Positions 26,348 through 36,828 of a stretch of DNA of 64,000 nt are shown piece after piece (the stretch's first letter is position 1; each line of letters opens with the position of its first letter). A program made the position numbers and the translations under genes. The notes beneath the pieces are model-generated. The model did not search any database, was not told where the DNA came from, and saw nothing but the letters and a program-made list of their open reading frames with translations. The stretch is from Pseudomonas pohangensis (lineage in GTDB: Bacteria > Pseudomonadota > Gammaproteobacteria > Pseudomonadales > Pseudomonadaceae): the NCBI RefSeq assembly GCF_900105995.1, contig NZ_LT629785.1, forward strand, positions 310,001-374,000. The letters are read 5' to 3'.

Positions 26348-28816
26348 ATGGCTGCTTCTGCTGTTCCTGCGCTCCTGCTGAACCCCGAAGAACTGACCCG
26401 GCCGTTCCTGCCGGAGCAGTTCAACTTTGCAACCACCGAAGAACTGGAGCCGTTTCGCGGCGTGCTGGGCCAGGAGCGGGCGGTTGCCGCACTGCAATTC
26501 GGCGTGGCGATGCCGCGTGCTGGCTACAACGTGTATGTGATGGGCGAACCGGGTACCGGACGCTTTTCCTTTGTGCAGCGCTATCTCAAGGCTGAAGGCA
26601 AACGCCAGGGCACCCCGGACGACTGGGTGTATATCAATCACTTTGATGAGCCGCGCGAGCCGCATGCCCTGCGTTTGCCACCCGGCCAGGGTTGCGGGCT
26701 GAGCGCCGATATCAGCCAGCTGATCGATAACCTGCTGGCGACCTTTCCTGCTGTGTTCGAAACACCGACTTACCAGCAGAAGAAAAGTGTCATTGAGCGC
26801 GCCTTCAACCAGCGTTACGACCGCGCGCTGGATATCATTGAAAAGCTGGCGCTGGAGAAGGGGGTGGCGCTTTACCGTGACAGCACCAATATTGCCTTCA
26901 CGCCGATGCGCGAAGGCAAGGCGCTGGATGAAGCCGAGTTTTCCCAGCTTCCCGAGGTGGAACGCGAACGCTTTCATGATGACATTGCCGTCCTCGAAGA
27001 GCGCCTCAACGAAGAACTGGCCAGCTTGCCGCAATGGAAGCGCGAAACCAGCAACGAACAGCGCCGGCTGAATGACGAGACCATCACCCAGGCGTTGCAG
27101 CCGTTGCTTTCGCCGCTGGCGGAAAAGTATGCCGACAATGCCGGGGTGGGCGCCTATTTGCAGGCGATGCAGGTCAATCTGCTGAAAACCGTGATTGATC
27201 AGCTGGTCGATGACAACAAGTCCGATGCCGAACGGCGCCTGCTGCTCGAAGAGCAATACTCGCCCAGCCCGGTGGTGGGGCATAACGTCAATGGCGGGGC
27301 TCCGGTGGTTTTCGAGTCGCACCCGACCTATGACAACCTGTTCGGCCGTATCGAGTACAACACCGATCAGGGTGCTCTCTACACCAGTTACCGGCAGTTG
27401 CGCCCGGGGGCGTTGCACCGGGCCAACGGCGGCTACCTGATTGTCGAGGCAGAAAAGCTGCTGAGCGAGCCTTTCGTCTGGGATGCCCTCAAGCGCGCGC
27501 TGCATTCGCGGCAGTTGAAGATGGAATCGCCGCTGGCTGAACTGGGTCGCCTGGCAACGGTCAGCCTGACGCCCCAGGTGATTCCGCTACAGCTGAAGGT
27601 GGTGATCATCGGCTCGCGGCAGCTGTACTACACGCTGCAGGATGTCGATCCGGACTTCCAGGAGATGTTTCGCGTTCTGGTCGATTTCGACGAGGACATT
27701 CCGCTGGGCGAGGACAGCCTCGAGCAGTTTGCCCAGTTGCTGAAAACCCGCACTTCGGAAGAGTGCATGGCGCCCTTGACCGCTGCGGCCGTTGCCCGCC
27801 TGGCGACTTACAGTGCCCGCCTGGCGGAACACCAGGGACGGCTGTCGGCACGCATCGGCGACCTGTTTCAGCTGGTCAGCGAGGCGGACTTCATCCGCAA
27901 CCTGGCTGGTGATCTGGTCACCGATGCCGGCCATATCGAGCGCGCCCTGCGCGCCAAGGAGACCCGCACCGGGCGGGTCTCCGCGCGGATTCTCGACGAC
28001 ATGCTGGCGGGCATCATCCTGATCGATACCGCTGGTGCGGCGGTGGGCAAGTGCAACGGCCTGACGGTGCTGGATGTCGGCGACTCGGCGTTTGGTGTGC
28101 CGGCACGGATTTCCGCCACGGTGTATCCGGGCGGTTCGGGAATTGTCGACATCGAGCGCGAGGTCAACCTTGGTCAGCCGATCCACTCCAAGGGCGTGAT
28201 GATCCTGACCGGTTATCTGGGCAGCCGCTACGCCCAGGAGTTCCCGCTGGAAATCTCGGCGAGCATCGCGCTGGAGCAGTCCTATGGTTACGTTGATGGT
28301 GACAGCGCCTCGCTGGGTGAGGTCTGTACGCTGATCTCGGCCTTGTCACGGCAACCGCTGAAACAGTGCTTTGCCATCACCGGTTCGATCAACCAGTTTG
28401 GCGAGGTGCAGGCGGTTGGCGGCGCCAATGAAAAAATCGAAGGCTTCTACCGCTTGTGCGAAGCGCGCGGCCTGACCGGCGAGCAGGGCGTGATTGTGCC
28501 GCGCTCGAATGTGTCCTCGTTGATGCTGGATGAGCGCGTGCTGCAGGCCGTGCGTGCAGGGATATTTCATGTCTACGCGGTCAGCTGTGTGGACGAGGCA
28601 CTGGCGTTGCTGGCCGGAGAACCGGCGGGCGCTCTGGACGATCAGGGCAAGTTTGCCGAAGGCAGTGTCAACGCACGGGTGGTGGAGCGACTGCGCGAGA
28701 TTTCCCAGATGGGCATGGACGATGAGGACAAGCCGCTAGCTGTCGAGGAGAAAGCGGCGCCTGCTGCCCGCAAACCAGCGCGCAAGAAGACCCCGCCTGC
28801 TACCGGCGGCAGTTGA
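26348..28816 (+). CDS. Lon-family ATP-dependent protease (LonC/COG1067 type)
   Basis: The start MAASAVPALLLNPEEL is behind AAGGA and gives 822 residues. The N-terminal ATPase part has a P-loop that reads GEPGTGRFS, with Arg in place of the usual Lys, and a large helical insertion (about residues 150-300). The C-terminal part is a Lon-type Ser-Lys protease: Ser653 in DGDSASLGE and Lys696 in ANEKIEGF, with QVQAVGG-like context. The last 40 residues are Lys/Ala/Pro-rich. The family is distinct from classical Lon; substrates are unknown. Confidence 0.9.
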   Translation: MAASAVPALLLNPEELTRPFLPEQFNFATTEELEPFRGVLGQERAVAALQFGVAMPRAGYNVYVMGEPGTGRFSFVQRYLKAEGKRQGTPDDWVYINHFDEPREPHALRLPPGQGCGLSADISQLIDNLLATFPAVFETPTYQQKKSVIERAFNQRYDRALDIIEKLALEKGVALYRDSTNIAFTPMREGKALDEAEFSQLPEVERERFHDDIAVLEERLNEELASLPQWKRETSNEQRRLNDETITQALQPLLSPLAEKYADNAGVGAYLQAMQVNLLKTVIDQLVDDNKSDAERRLLLEEQYSPSPVVGHNVNGGAPVVFESHPTYDNLFGRIEYNTDQGALYTSYRQLRPGALHRANGGYLIVEAEKLLSEPFVWDALKRALHSRQLKMESPLAELGRLATVSLTPQVIPLQLKVVIIGSRQLYYTLQDVDPDFQEMFRVLVDFDEDIPLGEDSLEQFAQLLKTRTSEECMAPLTAAAVARLATYSARLAEHQGRLSARIGDLFQLVSEADFIRNLAGDLVTDAGHIERALRAKETRTGRVSARILDDMLAGIILIDTAGAAVGKCNGLTVLDVGDSAFGVPARISATVYPGGSGIVDIEREVNLGQPIHSKGVMILTGYLGSRYAQEFPLEISASIALEQSYGYVDGDSASLGEVCTLISALSRQPLKQCFAITGSINQFGEVQAVGGANEKIEGFYRLCEARGLTGEQGVIVPRSNVSSLMLDERVLQAVRAGIFHVYAVSCVDEALALLAGEPAGALDDQGKFAEGSVNARVVERLREISQMGMDDEDKPLAVEEKAAPAARKPARKKTPPATGGS

Positions 28817-28891
28817 TGGTTTTTTGTCCGGTGCGGCGCGAGCGTTGACAGTGCTTGGCTGCAGGCGGTTTTCCGAATGGCGTCCACAAGG

Positions 28892-28900
28892 TTATCCACA
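28892..28900 (+). promoter_or_regulatory. DnaA box (TTATCCACA)
   Basis: A perfect 9-mer DnaA box followed directly by the palindrome TTATCCGGGGATAA (28901-28914). It is 82 bases before the next gene. Function unproven. Confidence 0.5.
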
Positions 28901-28981
28901 TTATCCGGGGATAACCCTGCGCCATTCTGAACTAAGCTTACTGGTGTAGTCTGAAAACCAGTCTGGTCGAGGGTCGCCGCC

Positions 28982-29323
28982 ATGCCGCGCAACCTTATCC
29001 TTACACGCGATTGTTCCGGGATACACACCCGTATCGAGTGCGAAATTCGCCCGCTGGCGGGTGACCGGGGCTTGTGGACGCTGATCTGTGCCGCGGGCAT
29101 GAACGATGCACAACCTACAACGATCAAGGCGCAGGGGCCGTTTCATGGGCCTTGCGTGGCCGAGGGGTTGTTGCTGGCAATTACCCGGAGTCTGGCGCTG
29201 CAAGGCTATGCACAGACCGAGGGGCCAGCCATCTGGCGCCTGCATATTCAGGCCGAATTACGCCGATTGAATTCCGAGCGCTGTTGTCATCCGGGCGACT
29301 TCCAGTTCCGCCCCGAGTCCTGA
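28982..29323 (+). CDS. Conserved Pseudomonas hypothetical protein (PA4575-like position)
   Basis: This 113-residue soluble protein ([19 protein letters not shown]...) has no signal peptide or membrane segment. It contains a two-strand opening, a central [25 protein letters not shown] helix and a basic, Cys-containing end ([14 protein letters not shown]). The same size and place are found in PAO1 between the Lon-like protease and UPF0114 genes. I do not know a function. Two perfect DnaA boxes flank it. Confidence 0.75.
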   Translation: MPRNLILTRDCSGIHTRIECEIRPLAGDRGLWTLICAAGMNDAQPTTIKAQGPFHGPCVAEGLLLAITRSLALQGYAQTEGPAIWRLHIQAELRRLNSERCCHPGDFQFRPES

Positions 29324-29398
29324 ATCTGCTGTTGCGGGGCCGTCAGGTTACCCAGGAAACCTTGCCGTAGAGCGCTTCAGCGCATTTTGCACACAGAG

Positions 29399-29407
29399 TT
29401 ATCCACA
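29399..29407 (+). promoter_or_regulatory. DnaA box (TTATCCACA)
   Basis: Second perfect 9-mer DnaA box on the same strand, about 500 bases from the first and 92 bases before the UPF0114 gene. Confidence 0.5.
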
Positions 29408-29498
29408 GTCTTGTTCTGACCTTTCGTGGCGTGCTGCTGCTTTGCTGTGGCACTGCTGGGTATACTCTGCGCCGTTATTTCTGATTGATGGAAACCCC

Positions 29499-29993
29499 AT
29501 GGAACGTTTTTTTGAGAATGCCATGTATGCCTCGCGCTGGTTACTGGCACCGATTTATTTTGGTCTGTCTTTTGCGTTGCTGGCTCTGGCGCTGAAATTC
29601 TTTCAGGAAATCTTCCATATCCTGCCGGCGATTTTCAGCATGGAAGAGGCGACACTGATCCTCAAGCTGCTGTCGCTGGTCGATATGGCGCTGGTCGGTG
29701 GCTTGCTGGTGATGGTGATGATTTCCGGGTACGAGAATTTCGTTTCGCAGCTGGACATCAAGGATGGTACGGAGAAACTCAGCTGGCTGGGCAAGATGGA
29801 TTCCAGCTCGCTGAAAATGAAAGTGGCGGCCTCGATCGTGGCCATCTCCTCGATCCATCTGCTGAAAATGTTCATGGATGCCAAGAACATCGATGACGAC
29901 AAGCTGATGTGGTACGTGATCATCCACATGACCTTCGTCGCTTCGGCCTTTGCCATGGGTTATCTGGACAAGCTGACCAAGCACGAGCACTGA
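29499..29993 (+). CDS. UPF0114/YqhA family inner-membrane protein (TIGR00645)
   Basis: The start [20 protein letters not shown] gives 164 residues, the usual length. There are three to four transmembrane segments and the family signature [14 protein letters not shown] with [28 protein letters not shown] split by a loop. The function is not established. A promoter-like TATACTCT sits about 40 bases upstream and a strong terminator follows, so it is a single-gene unit. Confidence 0.9.
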   Translation: MERFFENAMYASRWLLAPIYFGLSFALLALALKFFQEIFHILPAIFSMEEATLILKLLSLVDMALVGGLLVMVMISGYENFVSQLDIKDGTEKLSWLGKMDSSSLKMKVAASIVAISSIHLLKMFMDAKNIDDDKLMWYVIIHMTFVASAFAMGYLDKLTKHEH

Positions 29994-30011
29994 CAGCGGT
30001 TTTGCCTGACG

Positions 30012-30045
30012 ACGCCCGTTGCTGCAGCGACGGGCGTTTTGTTTT
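30012..30045 (+). terminator. Rho-independent terminator after the UPF0114 gene
   Basis: ACGCCCGT and ACGGGCGT form a stem extended by TGC/GCG pairing and are followed by TTTTGTTTTG. Confidence 0.88.
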
Positions 30046-30119
30046 GTGTGTTGCCGGGGGTCGGCCCGGACGGGTCTCTGTGCTAGGCTGGCCGCCCTTT
30101 TTTGGCTCTGGAGCCGGAC

Positions 30120-30737
30120 ATGTCCGAAGTGAATCTTTCTACCGATGAAGCCCGCGTAAGTTACGGAATTGGCCGCCAGATGGGCGACCAGTTGCGCGAT
30201 AACCCGCCGCCGGGCGTAAGTATCGAGACCTTGATTGCCGGTTTGCGCGATGCCTTTGCCGGGGCGCCCAGCCAGGTATCGTCGGAAGCGTTGAATGCCA
30301 GCTTTCGGGTTATCCGTGAAGTCATGCAGGCAGAAGCCGCGGCCAAGGCCGAAGCCGCCGCAGGCGCAGGTCGTGAGTATCTGGCCGAGAATGCCAAGCG
30401 GGAGGGTGTAACTGTCCTGCCGTCCGGTCTGCAGTTTGAAGTACTGGTCAGCGGTGCAGGCGCCAAGCCGGGCGCGAGCGACCATGTGCGTACCCACTAC
30501 CATGGCACGCTGATCGACGGCACCGTGTTCGACAGCTCCTATGAGCGTGGCGAGCCTGCCGAGTTTCCGGTGAATGGCGTCATTCCCGGCTGGGTCGAGG
30601 CATTGCAGCTGATGAACACCGGCAGCAAGTGGCGTCTGCATGTGCCGAGCGAGCTGGCCTATGGTGGTCAGGCTGCTGGCAGCATTCCGCCGCACAGCAC
30701 GCTGGTATTTGATGTCGAGCTGCTCGACATTCTCTGA
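30120..30737 (+). CDS. fklB: FKBP-type peptidyl-prolyl isomerase, FKBP22/FklB type
   Basis: The start MSEVNLSTDEARVSYGIGRQ gives 205 residues. An N-terminal helical dimerisation domain (about 1-95, FKBP_N) is followed by the isomerase domain with VRTHYHGTLIDGTVFDSSY, GVIPGWVEALQLM and the closing IPPHSTLVFDVELL. It lacks a signal peptide, so the cytoplasmic FKBP22-like role in protein folding is likely. The lipoprotein gene follows after 63 bases. Confidence 0.93.
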   Translation: MSEVNLSTDEARVSYGIGRQMGDQLRDNPPPGVSIETLIAGLRDAFAGAPSQVSSEALNASFRVIREVMQAEAAAKAEAAAGAGREYLAENAKREGVTVLPSGLQFEVLVSGAGAKPGASDHVRTHYHGTLIDGTVFDSSYERGEPAEFPVNGVIPGWVEALQLMNTGSKWRLHVPSELAYGGQAAGSIPPHSTLVFDVELLDIL

Positions 30738-30800
30738 TTGATCGCCGGGGGCGGGCCATGGCTATGGCCTGCTCCGGCATTTACCTTTGGTGAGGGTTTC

Positions 30801-31448
30801 ATGCGCGTCGCCAGATTGTTGCTGCCGGCTGTACTGTGTCTGGCACTCTGTGCCTGTGTTTCTTCGTTGCTGATCGGCAACCAGTTGCAGAGCCGCCTGA
30901 TGTGGGCATTGCTCAAGCCGCTGGTGGGTTTTGACCCCAATCAGGTCAACTTGTATGAAATTCCGCAGGTAAAGCAGCGGATGACCGATCTGCTGGGCGA
31001 TTACTACGAGCCGACAGTGACCCTGCTGCGTACCGCTGACCAGATACAGCAGGAGGGCGCGCTGATCTATGTGACTTCCCGTGTGCTGGAGGAAGTTGCC
31101 ATTGCGCCGCTGCCTGCAGAAGTAGCGGTGCTGCAGGAGCAGGCTGGGCAGGTGCGCGAGGTGCAGGAACAGGTCGGGCACGTGCAGGAGCAGGTTGAGG
31201 GCGTACAGGAGCAGGTTGCCGAGGCCAGGGAGCAAGTGCAGGTCTTGCGTAGCGCTGCCGGCATGGTCTGGAACGGCGATACCAACCAGCTGGCAGTGGT
31301 GCTGATCGAGCGTGGCGTGAGCAAGGTCTTCGCCGAGCAACCGCCAGGTGGCGTGCAGCTGGAGCCGGTATGGCCGGGCTCGATGCAGTCATTACTGGAT
31401 TCGCAGCTAGAGACGCTCGTTGCCCCGGAGTCGGGTCAGGGACAGTAG
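30801..31448 (+). CDS. Predicted lipoprotein with heptad coiled coil
   Basis: The start MRVARLLLPAVLCLALCACVSS gives 215 residues with a lipobox (LCAC). Residues 25-100 include PLVGFDPNQVNLYEIPQVK and a helical stretch. Residues 110-150 are a coiled coil built on VQEQVxx heptads, encoded by a 21-base tandem repeat at 31161-31244. The last 60 residues return to a globular sequence (MVWNGDTNQLAVVLIERGVSK). In PAO1 a hypothetical gene (PA4573 position) lies here. Role unknown; it may span the periplasm or oligomerise. It ends four bases before the convergent ispB stop. Confidence 0.75.
   Translation: MRVARLLLPAVLCLALCACVSSLLIGNQLQSRLMWALLKPLVGFDPNQVNLYEIPQVKQRMTDLLGDYYEPTVTLLRTADQIQQEGALIYVTSRVLEEVAIAPLPAEVAVLQEQAGQVREVQEQVGHVQEQVEGVQEQVAEAREQVQVLRSAAGMVWNGDTNQLAVVLIERGVSKVFAEQPPGGVQLEPVWPGSMQSLLDSQLETLVAPESGQGQ
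31161..31244 (+). repeat. Four 21-base tandem units in the coiled-coil lipoprotein gene
   Basis: Units begin at 31161, 31182, 31203 and 31224; the second, GTGCAGGAGCAGGTTGAGG.., shows the type. Each codes one heptad (VQEQVGH, VQEQVEG, VQEQVAE, AREQVQV). Similarity falls off in unit four and in the sequence before unit one. Confidence 0.85.
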
Positions 31449-31452
31449 CGGC

Positions 31453-32421
31453 TCAGGTGCTGCGCGCCACGGCGAAGCGGGTCAGTTCGATCAGTGCCTG
31501 GCGATATTCGCCTGCTGGCAGCGCATCCAGGCAATTGATTGCGCGCTCGGCAAAGTCGTTGGCCAGCCGGGCGGTGTAGTCCAGCGAGCCAGCGGCTTCG
31601 ACCGCGGCACGAATGCCTTCCAGATCCTGACTGCCACCCTGCTGAATGGCTTTGCGTACCAGTTCCGCCTGCGCCGGAGTACCTTCGCGCATGGCGTGAA
31701 TCAGCGGGAGTGTCGGCTTGCCCTCGGCAAGGTCGTCACCGACATTCTTGCCCAGTGATTCGGCGTCCCCGCGGTAATCCAGCAGGTCATCCATCAGCTG
31801 GAAGGCGATTCCCAGGTGGTCGCCAAATACGCGCAGTGCTTCTGCCTGTTCCGCGCTGGCTCCGGCCAGCATGGCGGCACTGTGGGTGGAGGCTTCGAAG
31901 AGCATGGCGGTCTTGCCGCGAATGACTTCCATATAGGTCGCTTCCGTGGTGCTGGCGTCGCGGACCTTGGACAGCTGCAGGACTTCGCCTTCGGCGATGA
32001 TGCGGGTGGCCTGCGAGAGAATCTGCATGACCGGCATCGAGCCCAGTTCGACCATCATTTCGAATGAGCGCGAATACAGGAAGTCGCCGACCAGTACGCT
32101 GGGGGCGTTACCCCACTGGGCGTTGGCGGTGGCCCGGCCGCGGCGCATGCCGGACATGTCGACCACATCGTCGTGCAGCAGGGTGGCGGTGTGCAGGAAT
32201 TCGATAATGGCAGCCAGCAGGCGCAGCTGGTCGCCTTCCTTGCCCAGTGCCTTGCCGCAGAGCAGCACCAGCAGGGGGCGCAGGCGTTTGCCGCCGGCGG
32301 AGGTAATATAGTCGGCGATCTTTTCTACCAGAGGCACGCGTGAAGTCAGTTGGCGCTTGATGATTTCGTCAACAGCCAGAAAGTCATCGGCCACTACTTG
32401 ATAAAAAGCCTGGGGTTGCAT
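31453..32421 (-). CDS. ispB: Octaprenyl (polyprenyl) diphosphate synthase
   Basis: IspB makes the ubiquinone side chain by adding isopentenyl units to farnesyl diphosphate. The start MQPQAFYQVVADDF gives 322 residues. The first Asp-rich motif DDVVDMSGMRRGR (from residue 84) and second DDLLDYRGD are intact, with GGKRLRP near residue 43. It is divergent from rplU-rpmA, the conserved arrangement in gammaproteobacteria. Confidence 0.96.
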   Translation of the reverse strand: MQPQAFYQVVADDFLAVDEIIKRQLTSRVPLVEKIADYITSAGGKRLRPLLVLLCGKALGKEGDQLRLLAAIIEFLHTATLLHDDVVDMSGMRRGRATANAQWGNAPSVLVGDFLYSRSFEMMVELGSMPVMQILSQATRIIAEGEVLQLSKVRDASTTEATYMEVIRGKTAMLFEASTHSAAMLAGASAEQAEALRVFGDHLGIAFQLMDDLLDYRGDAESLGKNVGDDLAEGKPTLPLIHAMREGTPAQAELVRKAIQQGGSQDLEGIRAAVEAAGSLDYTARLANDFAERAINCLDALPAGEYRQALIELTRFAVARST

Positions 32422-32500
32422 CGGCGCGGGCGCTCCTGTGGGGTAGCGCGGCATGCTAGGGGTGCGGGTGCGGGGGTGTCAAGGCAAGTGCTTGCAGAGC

Positions 32501-32529
32501 TTGCACCAGCCGGTCGGCTTGCGTACAAT
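32501..32529 (+). promoter_or_regulatory. Sigma-70 promoter of rplU-rpmA
   Basis: TTGCAC (32501-32506) and TACAAT (32524-32529) are spaced by 17 bases, a near-consensus promoter about 140 bases before rplU. The long leader could carry autoregulation by L21 but shows no clear hairpin. Confidence 0.75.
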
Positions 32530-32666
32530 CGCGGCCCCTGAACTTCCCTGGGCATTTTTCCTGCCTTACGCAATTGCATCGGTGCCAGATCCGGCTCCAT
32601 GCAGCCATGCCGACCCATAACTACTTCTCTAAAGCGTCGGGTGAGCAGGTTTTACGGAGAAAATCC

Positions 32667-32978
32667 ATGTACGCAGTAATTGTTACCGGTGGCAAGCAAT
32701 ACAAAGTCGCCGAAGGTGAATTCCTCAAGGTCGAGAAGCTGGAAATCGCCACTGGCGAGTCCATCACTTTCGACCGCGTTCTGCTGGTCGGCAACGGCGA
32801 TGAAGTCAAGATCGGTGCTCCGGTTGTTGACGGTGCCAAGGTAGTTGCCGAGGTGGTCGCTCAAGGCCGTCACGACAAGATCCGCATCATCAAGTTCCGT
32901 CGTCGTAAGCACCACATGAAGCGTCAAGGTCACCGTCAGTGGTACACCGAGATCAAAATCACTGGTATTCAGGCCTGA
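32667..32978 (+). CDS. rplU: 50S ribosomal protein L21
   Basis: The 103-residue product [18 protein letters not shown]...KITGIQA is L21 of the large ribosomal subunit, which binds 23S rRNA. The C-terminal [23 protein letters not shown] segment with the conserved KxYxxxxGHRQ pattern is intact. ACGGAGAAAATCC precedes the ATG. rpmA follows after 36 bases. Confidence 0.98.
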   Translation: MYAVIVTGGKQYKVAEGEFLKVEKLEIATGESITFDRVLLVGNGDEVKIGAPVVDGAKVVAEVVAQGRHDKIRIIKFRRRKHHMKRQGHRQWYTEIKITGIQA

Positions 32979-33014
32979 ATTTCAGCCTGATCCTCAATTT
33001 GGAGTATTGAACTC

Positions 33015-33272
33015 ATGGCACACAAAAAAGCTGGCGGTTCTACCCGCAACGGCCGCGACTCGGAAAGCAAACGCCTTGGCGTCAAGCTGTTCGGCGGCCA
33101 GGTCATCAAGGCCGGTAACATCATCGTGCGTCAGCGCGGTACCCAGTTCCACGCCGGTTTCGGTGTAGGCATGGGTAAAGATCACACCCTGTTCGCGAAA
33201 GTGCCGGGCGTGGTCAAGTTTGAAGTGAAGGGCGCCTTCGGTCGTCGCTACGTAAGCGTTGTAGCCGCTTAA
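33015..33272 (+). CDS. rpmA: 50S ribosomal protein L27
   Basis: The 85-residue product starts [16 protein letters not shown], the conserved N-terminus that reaches toward the peptidyl transferase centre. There is no N-terminal extension of the cleaved Firmicutes type. It is co-transcribed with rplU and followed by a terminator before obgE. Confidence 0.98.
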   Translation: MAHKKAGGSTRNGRDSESKRLGVKLFGGQVIKAGNIIVRQRGTQFHAGFGVGMGKDHTLFAKVPGVVKFEVKGAFGRRYVSVVAA

Positions 33273-33287
33273 TAGCGTCTTCGCTGG

Positions 33288-33317
33288 AAAAGCCCTGTCT
33301 AGCGACGGGGCTTTTTT
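33288..33317 (+). terminator. Rho-independent terminator of rplU-rpmA
   Basis: AAAAGCCCTGTC and GACGGGGCTTTTTT pair across TAGC. obgE lies 90 bases downstream and probably also has its own promoter. Confidence 0.92.
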
Positions 33318-33376
33318 GTTTCTGCGCCATGCAAATGCAGTTCTGCCGACGCATCGCGTATCCTTATTCTGATTAA

Positions 33377-34627
<1,251 letters not shown>

Positions 34628-34668
34628 TTGGCTGCTTGCTGGCAACGGCCGGATTAAGGTTGAAAAAC

Positions 34669-35799
34669 ATGCGGGAAAAGGTGAGCGGTGCCCGGCGCTG
34701 GGTAGTCAAGATTGGCAGCGCTTTGCTGACGGCGGACGGTCGCGGGCTGGATCAGCAGGCCATGGCTGTCTGGGTCGAGCAAATGGTGGCGCTGCATGCA
34801 GCCGGCATCGAGCTGGTGCTGGTGTCTTCCGGCGCGGTTGCCGCTGGCATGAGTCGTCTCGGCTGGAAGGTGCGGCCGAATGCCATACATGAATTGCAGG
34901 CTGCCGCCGCTGTAGGGCAGATGGGTCTGGTGCAGGCCTGGGAGTCGAGCTTTGCCCGGCATGGCCGGCATACGGCGCAGATTTTGCTGACCCATGATGA
35001 TCTGGCCGATCGCAAGCGCTACCTGAATGCGCGGACTACCTTGCGTACCTTGATTGAGCTGGGTGTGATTCCGGTTATTAATGAAAATGACACCGTTGTT
35101 ACCGATGAAATCCGCTTTGGCGATAACGACACCCTGGCAGCGCTGGTGGCCAATCTGGTCGAGGCCGAGTTGCTGGTCATCCTCACTGATCGTGATGGCA
35201 TGTTCGAAGCTGATCCGCGGCACAATCCCGAAGCTGCACTGATTTTCGAGGCGCGGGCCGATGACCCGGCGCTGGACGCCGTGGCCGGCAGTGCCGGGGG
35301 TGCGCTGGGCCGTGGCGGCATGCAGACCAAGTTGCGTGCAGCACGTCTGGCCGCACGTTCCGGGGCCTACACCATGATCGTTGGCGGTCGCATTGAGCGG
35401 GTGCTTGACCGTCTGCGCGCAGGCGAGCGGCTGGGTACTTTGCTGGCGCCCGAGCGCGGTTTGCTGGCAGCACGCAAGCAGTGGCTGGCCGGCCAGTTGC
35501 AAACCCGCGGCCGGCTGGTGCTGGATGACGGCGCAGTCAAGGCCGTGCTGAAAGACCACAAGAGTCTGTTGCCAGTCGGCGTGACTGCAGTCGAGGGAAA
35601 TTTCCGCCGTGGCGAGATGGTGGTATGTCTGGCGCCGGATGGTCGCGAAGTGGCGCGGGGGCTGGTCAATTACAGTGCTGTCGATACGCGCAAGATAGCG
35701 GGTCAGGGCTCTGCCGCGATCGAGTCGTTGCTCGGCTATGTCGATGAGCCCGAGCTGGTGCACCGCGACAATCTGATAGTGGTCGGCAATGTGGAGTAA
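34669..35799 (+). CDS. proB: Glutamate 5-kinase
   Basis: ProB phosphorylates glutamate in the first step of proline synthesis. The start [19 protein letters not shown] gives 376 residues: amino-acid kinase domain ([36 protein letters not shown]) followed by a C-terminal PUA domain from about residue 280. It is usual for proB to be apart from proA in pseudomonads and next to obgE. Confidence 0.97.
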   Translation: MREKVSGARRWVVKIGSALLTADGRGLDQQAMAVWVEQMVALHAAGIELVLVSSGAVAAGMSRLGWKVRPNAIHELQAAAAVGQMGLVQAWESSFARHGRHTAQILLTHDDLADRKRYLNARTTLRTLIELGVIPVINENDTVVTDEIRFGDNDTLAALVANLVEAELLVILTDRDGMFEADPRHNPEAALIFEARADDPALDAVAGSAGGALGRGGMQTKLRAARLAARSGAYTMIVGGRIERVLDRLRAGERLGTLLAPERGLLAARKQWLAGQLQTRGRLVLDDGAVKAVLKDHKSLLPVGVTAVEGNFRRGEMVVCLAPDGREVARGLVNYSAVDTRKIAGQGSAAIESLLGYVDEPELVHRDNLIVVGNVE

Positions 35800-35805
35800 T
35801 TACTG

Positions 35806-36264
35806 ATGCGTAAGTCTGCGGCTGTTCTGGGAATGCTGTTGTTGCCGTGTTTGGCCGGCGCCGAGGAGATCGGCGCAGTGTCTACGGTATTCAAATGGCT
35901 CGGGCCGAATGACAAGGTTGTTGTTGAGGCGTTCGACGATCCCAAGGTCGAGGGTGTGACCTGCTATCTCTCGCGGGCCAAGACTGGCGGCGTGAAGGGC
36001 GGCCTGGGCCTGGCGGAAGATCGTTCGGAGGCGGCCATCGCCTGTCGTCAGGTGGGCCCGATCACTATCAGGGAAGAACTGAAGGATGGCGAGGAAGTGT
36101 TCAAGGAGCGTACCTCGCTGGTGTTCAAGACCATGCAGGTGGTGCGTTTCTTCGACCGCAAGCGCAATACCCTGGTCTATCTGGTGTACAGCGATCGCGT
36201 GATCGAAGGCAGTCCGCAGAACTCGGTGACGGCTATTCCTATCCTGCCCTGGCCAGTGAAGTAA
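35806..36264 (+). CDS. creA: CreA family protein
   Basis: The product (152 residues) has an N-terminal signal peptide ([12 protein letters not shown]) and the CreA core: [41 protein letters not shown], here split by normal loops, and [19 protein letters not shown]. CreA proteins are widespread small exported proteins without known activity. It begins six bases after the proB stop and ends at a bidirectional terminator. Confidence 0.92.
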   Translation: MRKSAAVLGMLLLPCLAGAEEIGAVSTVFKWLGPNDKVVVEAFDDPKVEGVTCYLSRAKTGGVKGGLGLAEDRSEAAIACRQVGPITIREELKDGEEVFKERTSLVFKTMQVVRFFDRKRNTLVYLVYSDRVIEGSPQNSVTAIPILPWPVK

Positions 36265-36317
36265 GCAGAAAGCCGCAGTTGCTGCGGTTTCCAACTTCTG
36301 AATAACCATCAGGCAAT

Positions 36318-36347
36318 AAAAAACCGGCCAGTGGCCGGTTTTTCAAG
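36318..36347. terminator. Bidirectional terminator between creA and rpsT
   Basis: AAAAAACCGGCCA and GGCCGGTTTTT form a short-loop stem with A and T tracts on both sides, serving the convergent genes. Confidence 0.93.
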
Positions 36348-36358
36348 AACTCTGCTAC

Positions 36359-36637
36359 TTAGGCTGCAGCAGCAACGCTGAGGGCCTTGATATGGCCATT
36401 CAGGCGGCTCTTGTGACGAGCAGCTTTGTTCTTGTGGATGATGCCCTTGTCGGCCATACGGTCGATTACTGGCACGGCCTGGGTGAAGGCGGCTTGGGCC
36501 TTTTCCAGATCCTTGGCTTCGATAGCCTTGACCACGTTCTTGATGTAGGTACGAACCATGGAGCGCAGACTGCCGTTATGGCTACGACGCTTGTCAGCCT
36601 GTTTTGCGCGTTTTTTGGCAGAAGGTGAATTGGCCAC
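36359..36637 (-). CDS. rpsT: 30S ribosomal protein S20
   Basis: S20 binds 16S rRNA early in 30S assembly. I place the start at GTG (residues [13 protein letters not shown]), seven bases after AGGAG, giving 92 residues; the TTG two codons earlier lies too close to the ribosome site. The sequence [14 protein letters not shown] near the end is typical. E. coli rpsT also uses a weak start codon, which helps autoregulation. Confidence 0.96.
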   Translation of the reverse strand: MANSPSAKKRAKQADKRRSHNGSLRSMVRTYIKNVVKAIEAKDLEKAQAAFTQAVPVIDRMADKGIIHKNKAARHKSRLNGHIKALSVAAAA

Positions 36638-36684
36638 CGTCAAGCTCCTTGAAAAAATCTTGGGGGAAACAAATAAGGCCGCGA

Positions 36685-36713
36685 ATAATGCCGAGATGAA
36701 ACGCGCATGTCAA
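36685..36713 (-). promoter_or_regulatory. Sigma-70 promoter of rpsT
   Basis: On the minus strand TTGACA is followed after 17 bases by CATTAT. It lies about 50-75 bases before the start codon, in the spacer shared with murJ. Confidence 0.65.
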
Positions 36714-36828
36714 GCTGATTGGCGTTTTAGTCTGCTGGTCTGGCCGGCAGCAGACCGTTACACTCGCTTCCCTGATCGTGCCCGGCCCTTCGCTGTGGTG
36801 CACTGTTTGCCGGAAGCCGCGTAACACC

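Noticed and set aside
26042..27505. A 487-codon minus-strand frame opposite the Lon-like gene
   Set aside because: Antisense shadow of a gene with intact catalytic residues; no ribosome site or domain.
31161..31244. Repeated 21-base units that might suggest a CRISPR-like array
   Set aside because: The units are contiguous without spacers and in frame as heptads of a coiled coil.
36643..36643. TTG start two codons upstream for rpsT
   Set aside because: Only one base separates it from the AAGGAG; the GTG at 36637 has proper spacing and fits the family N-terminus.
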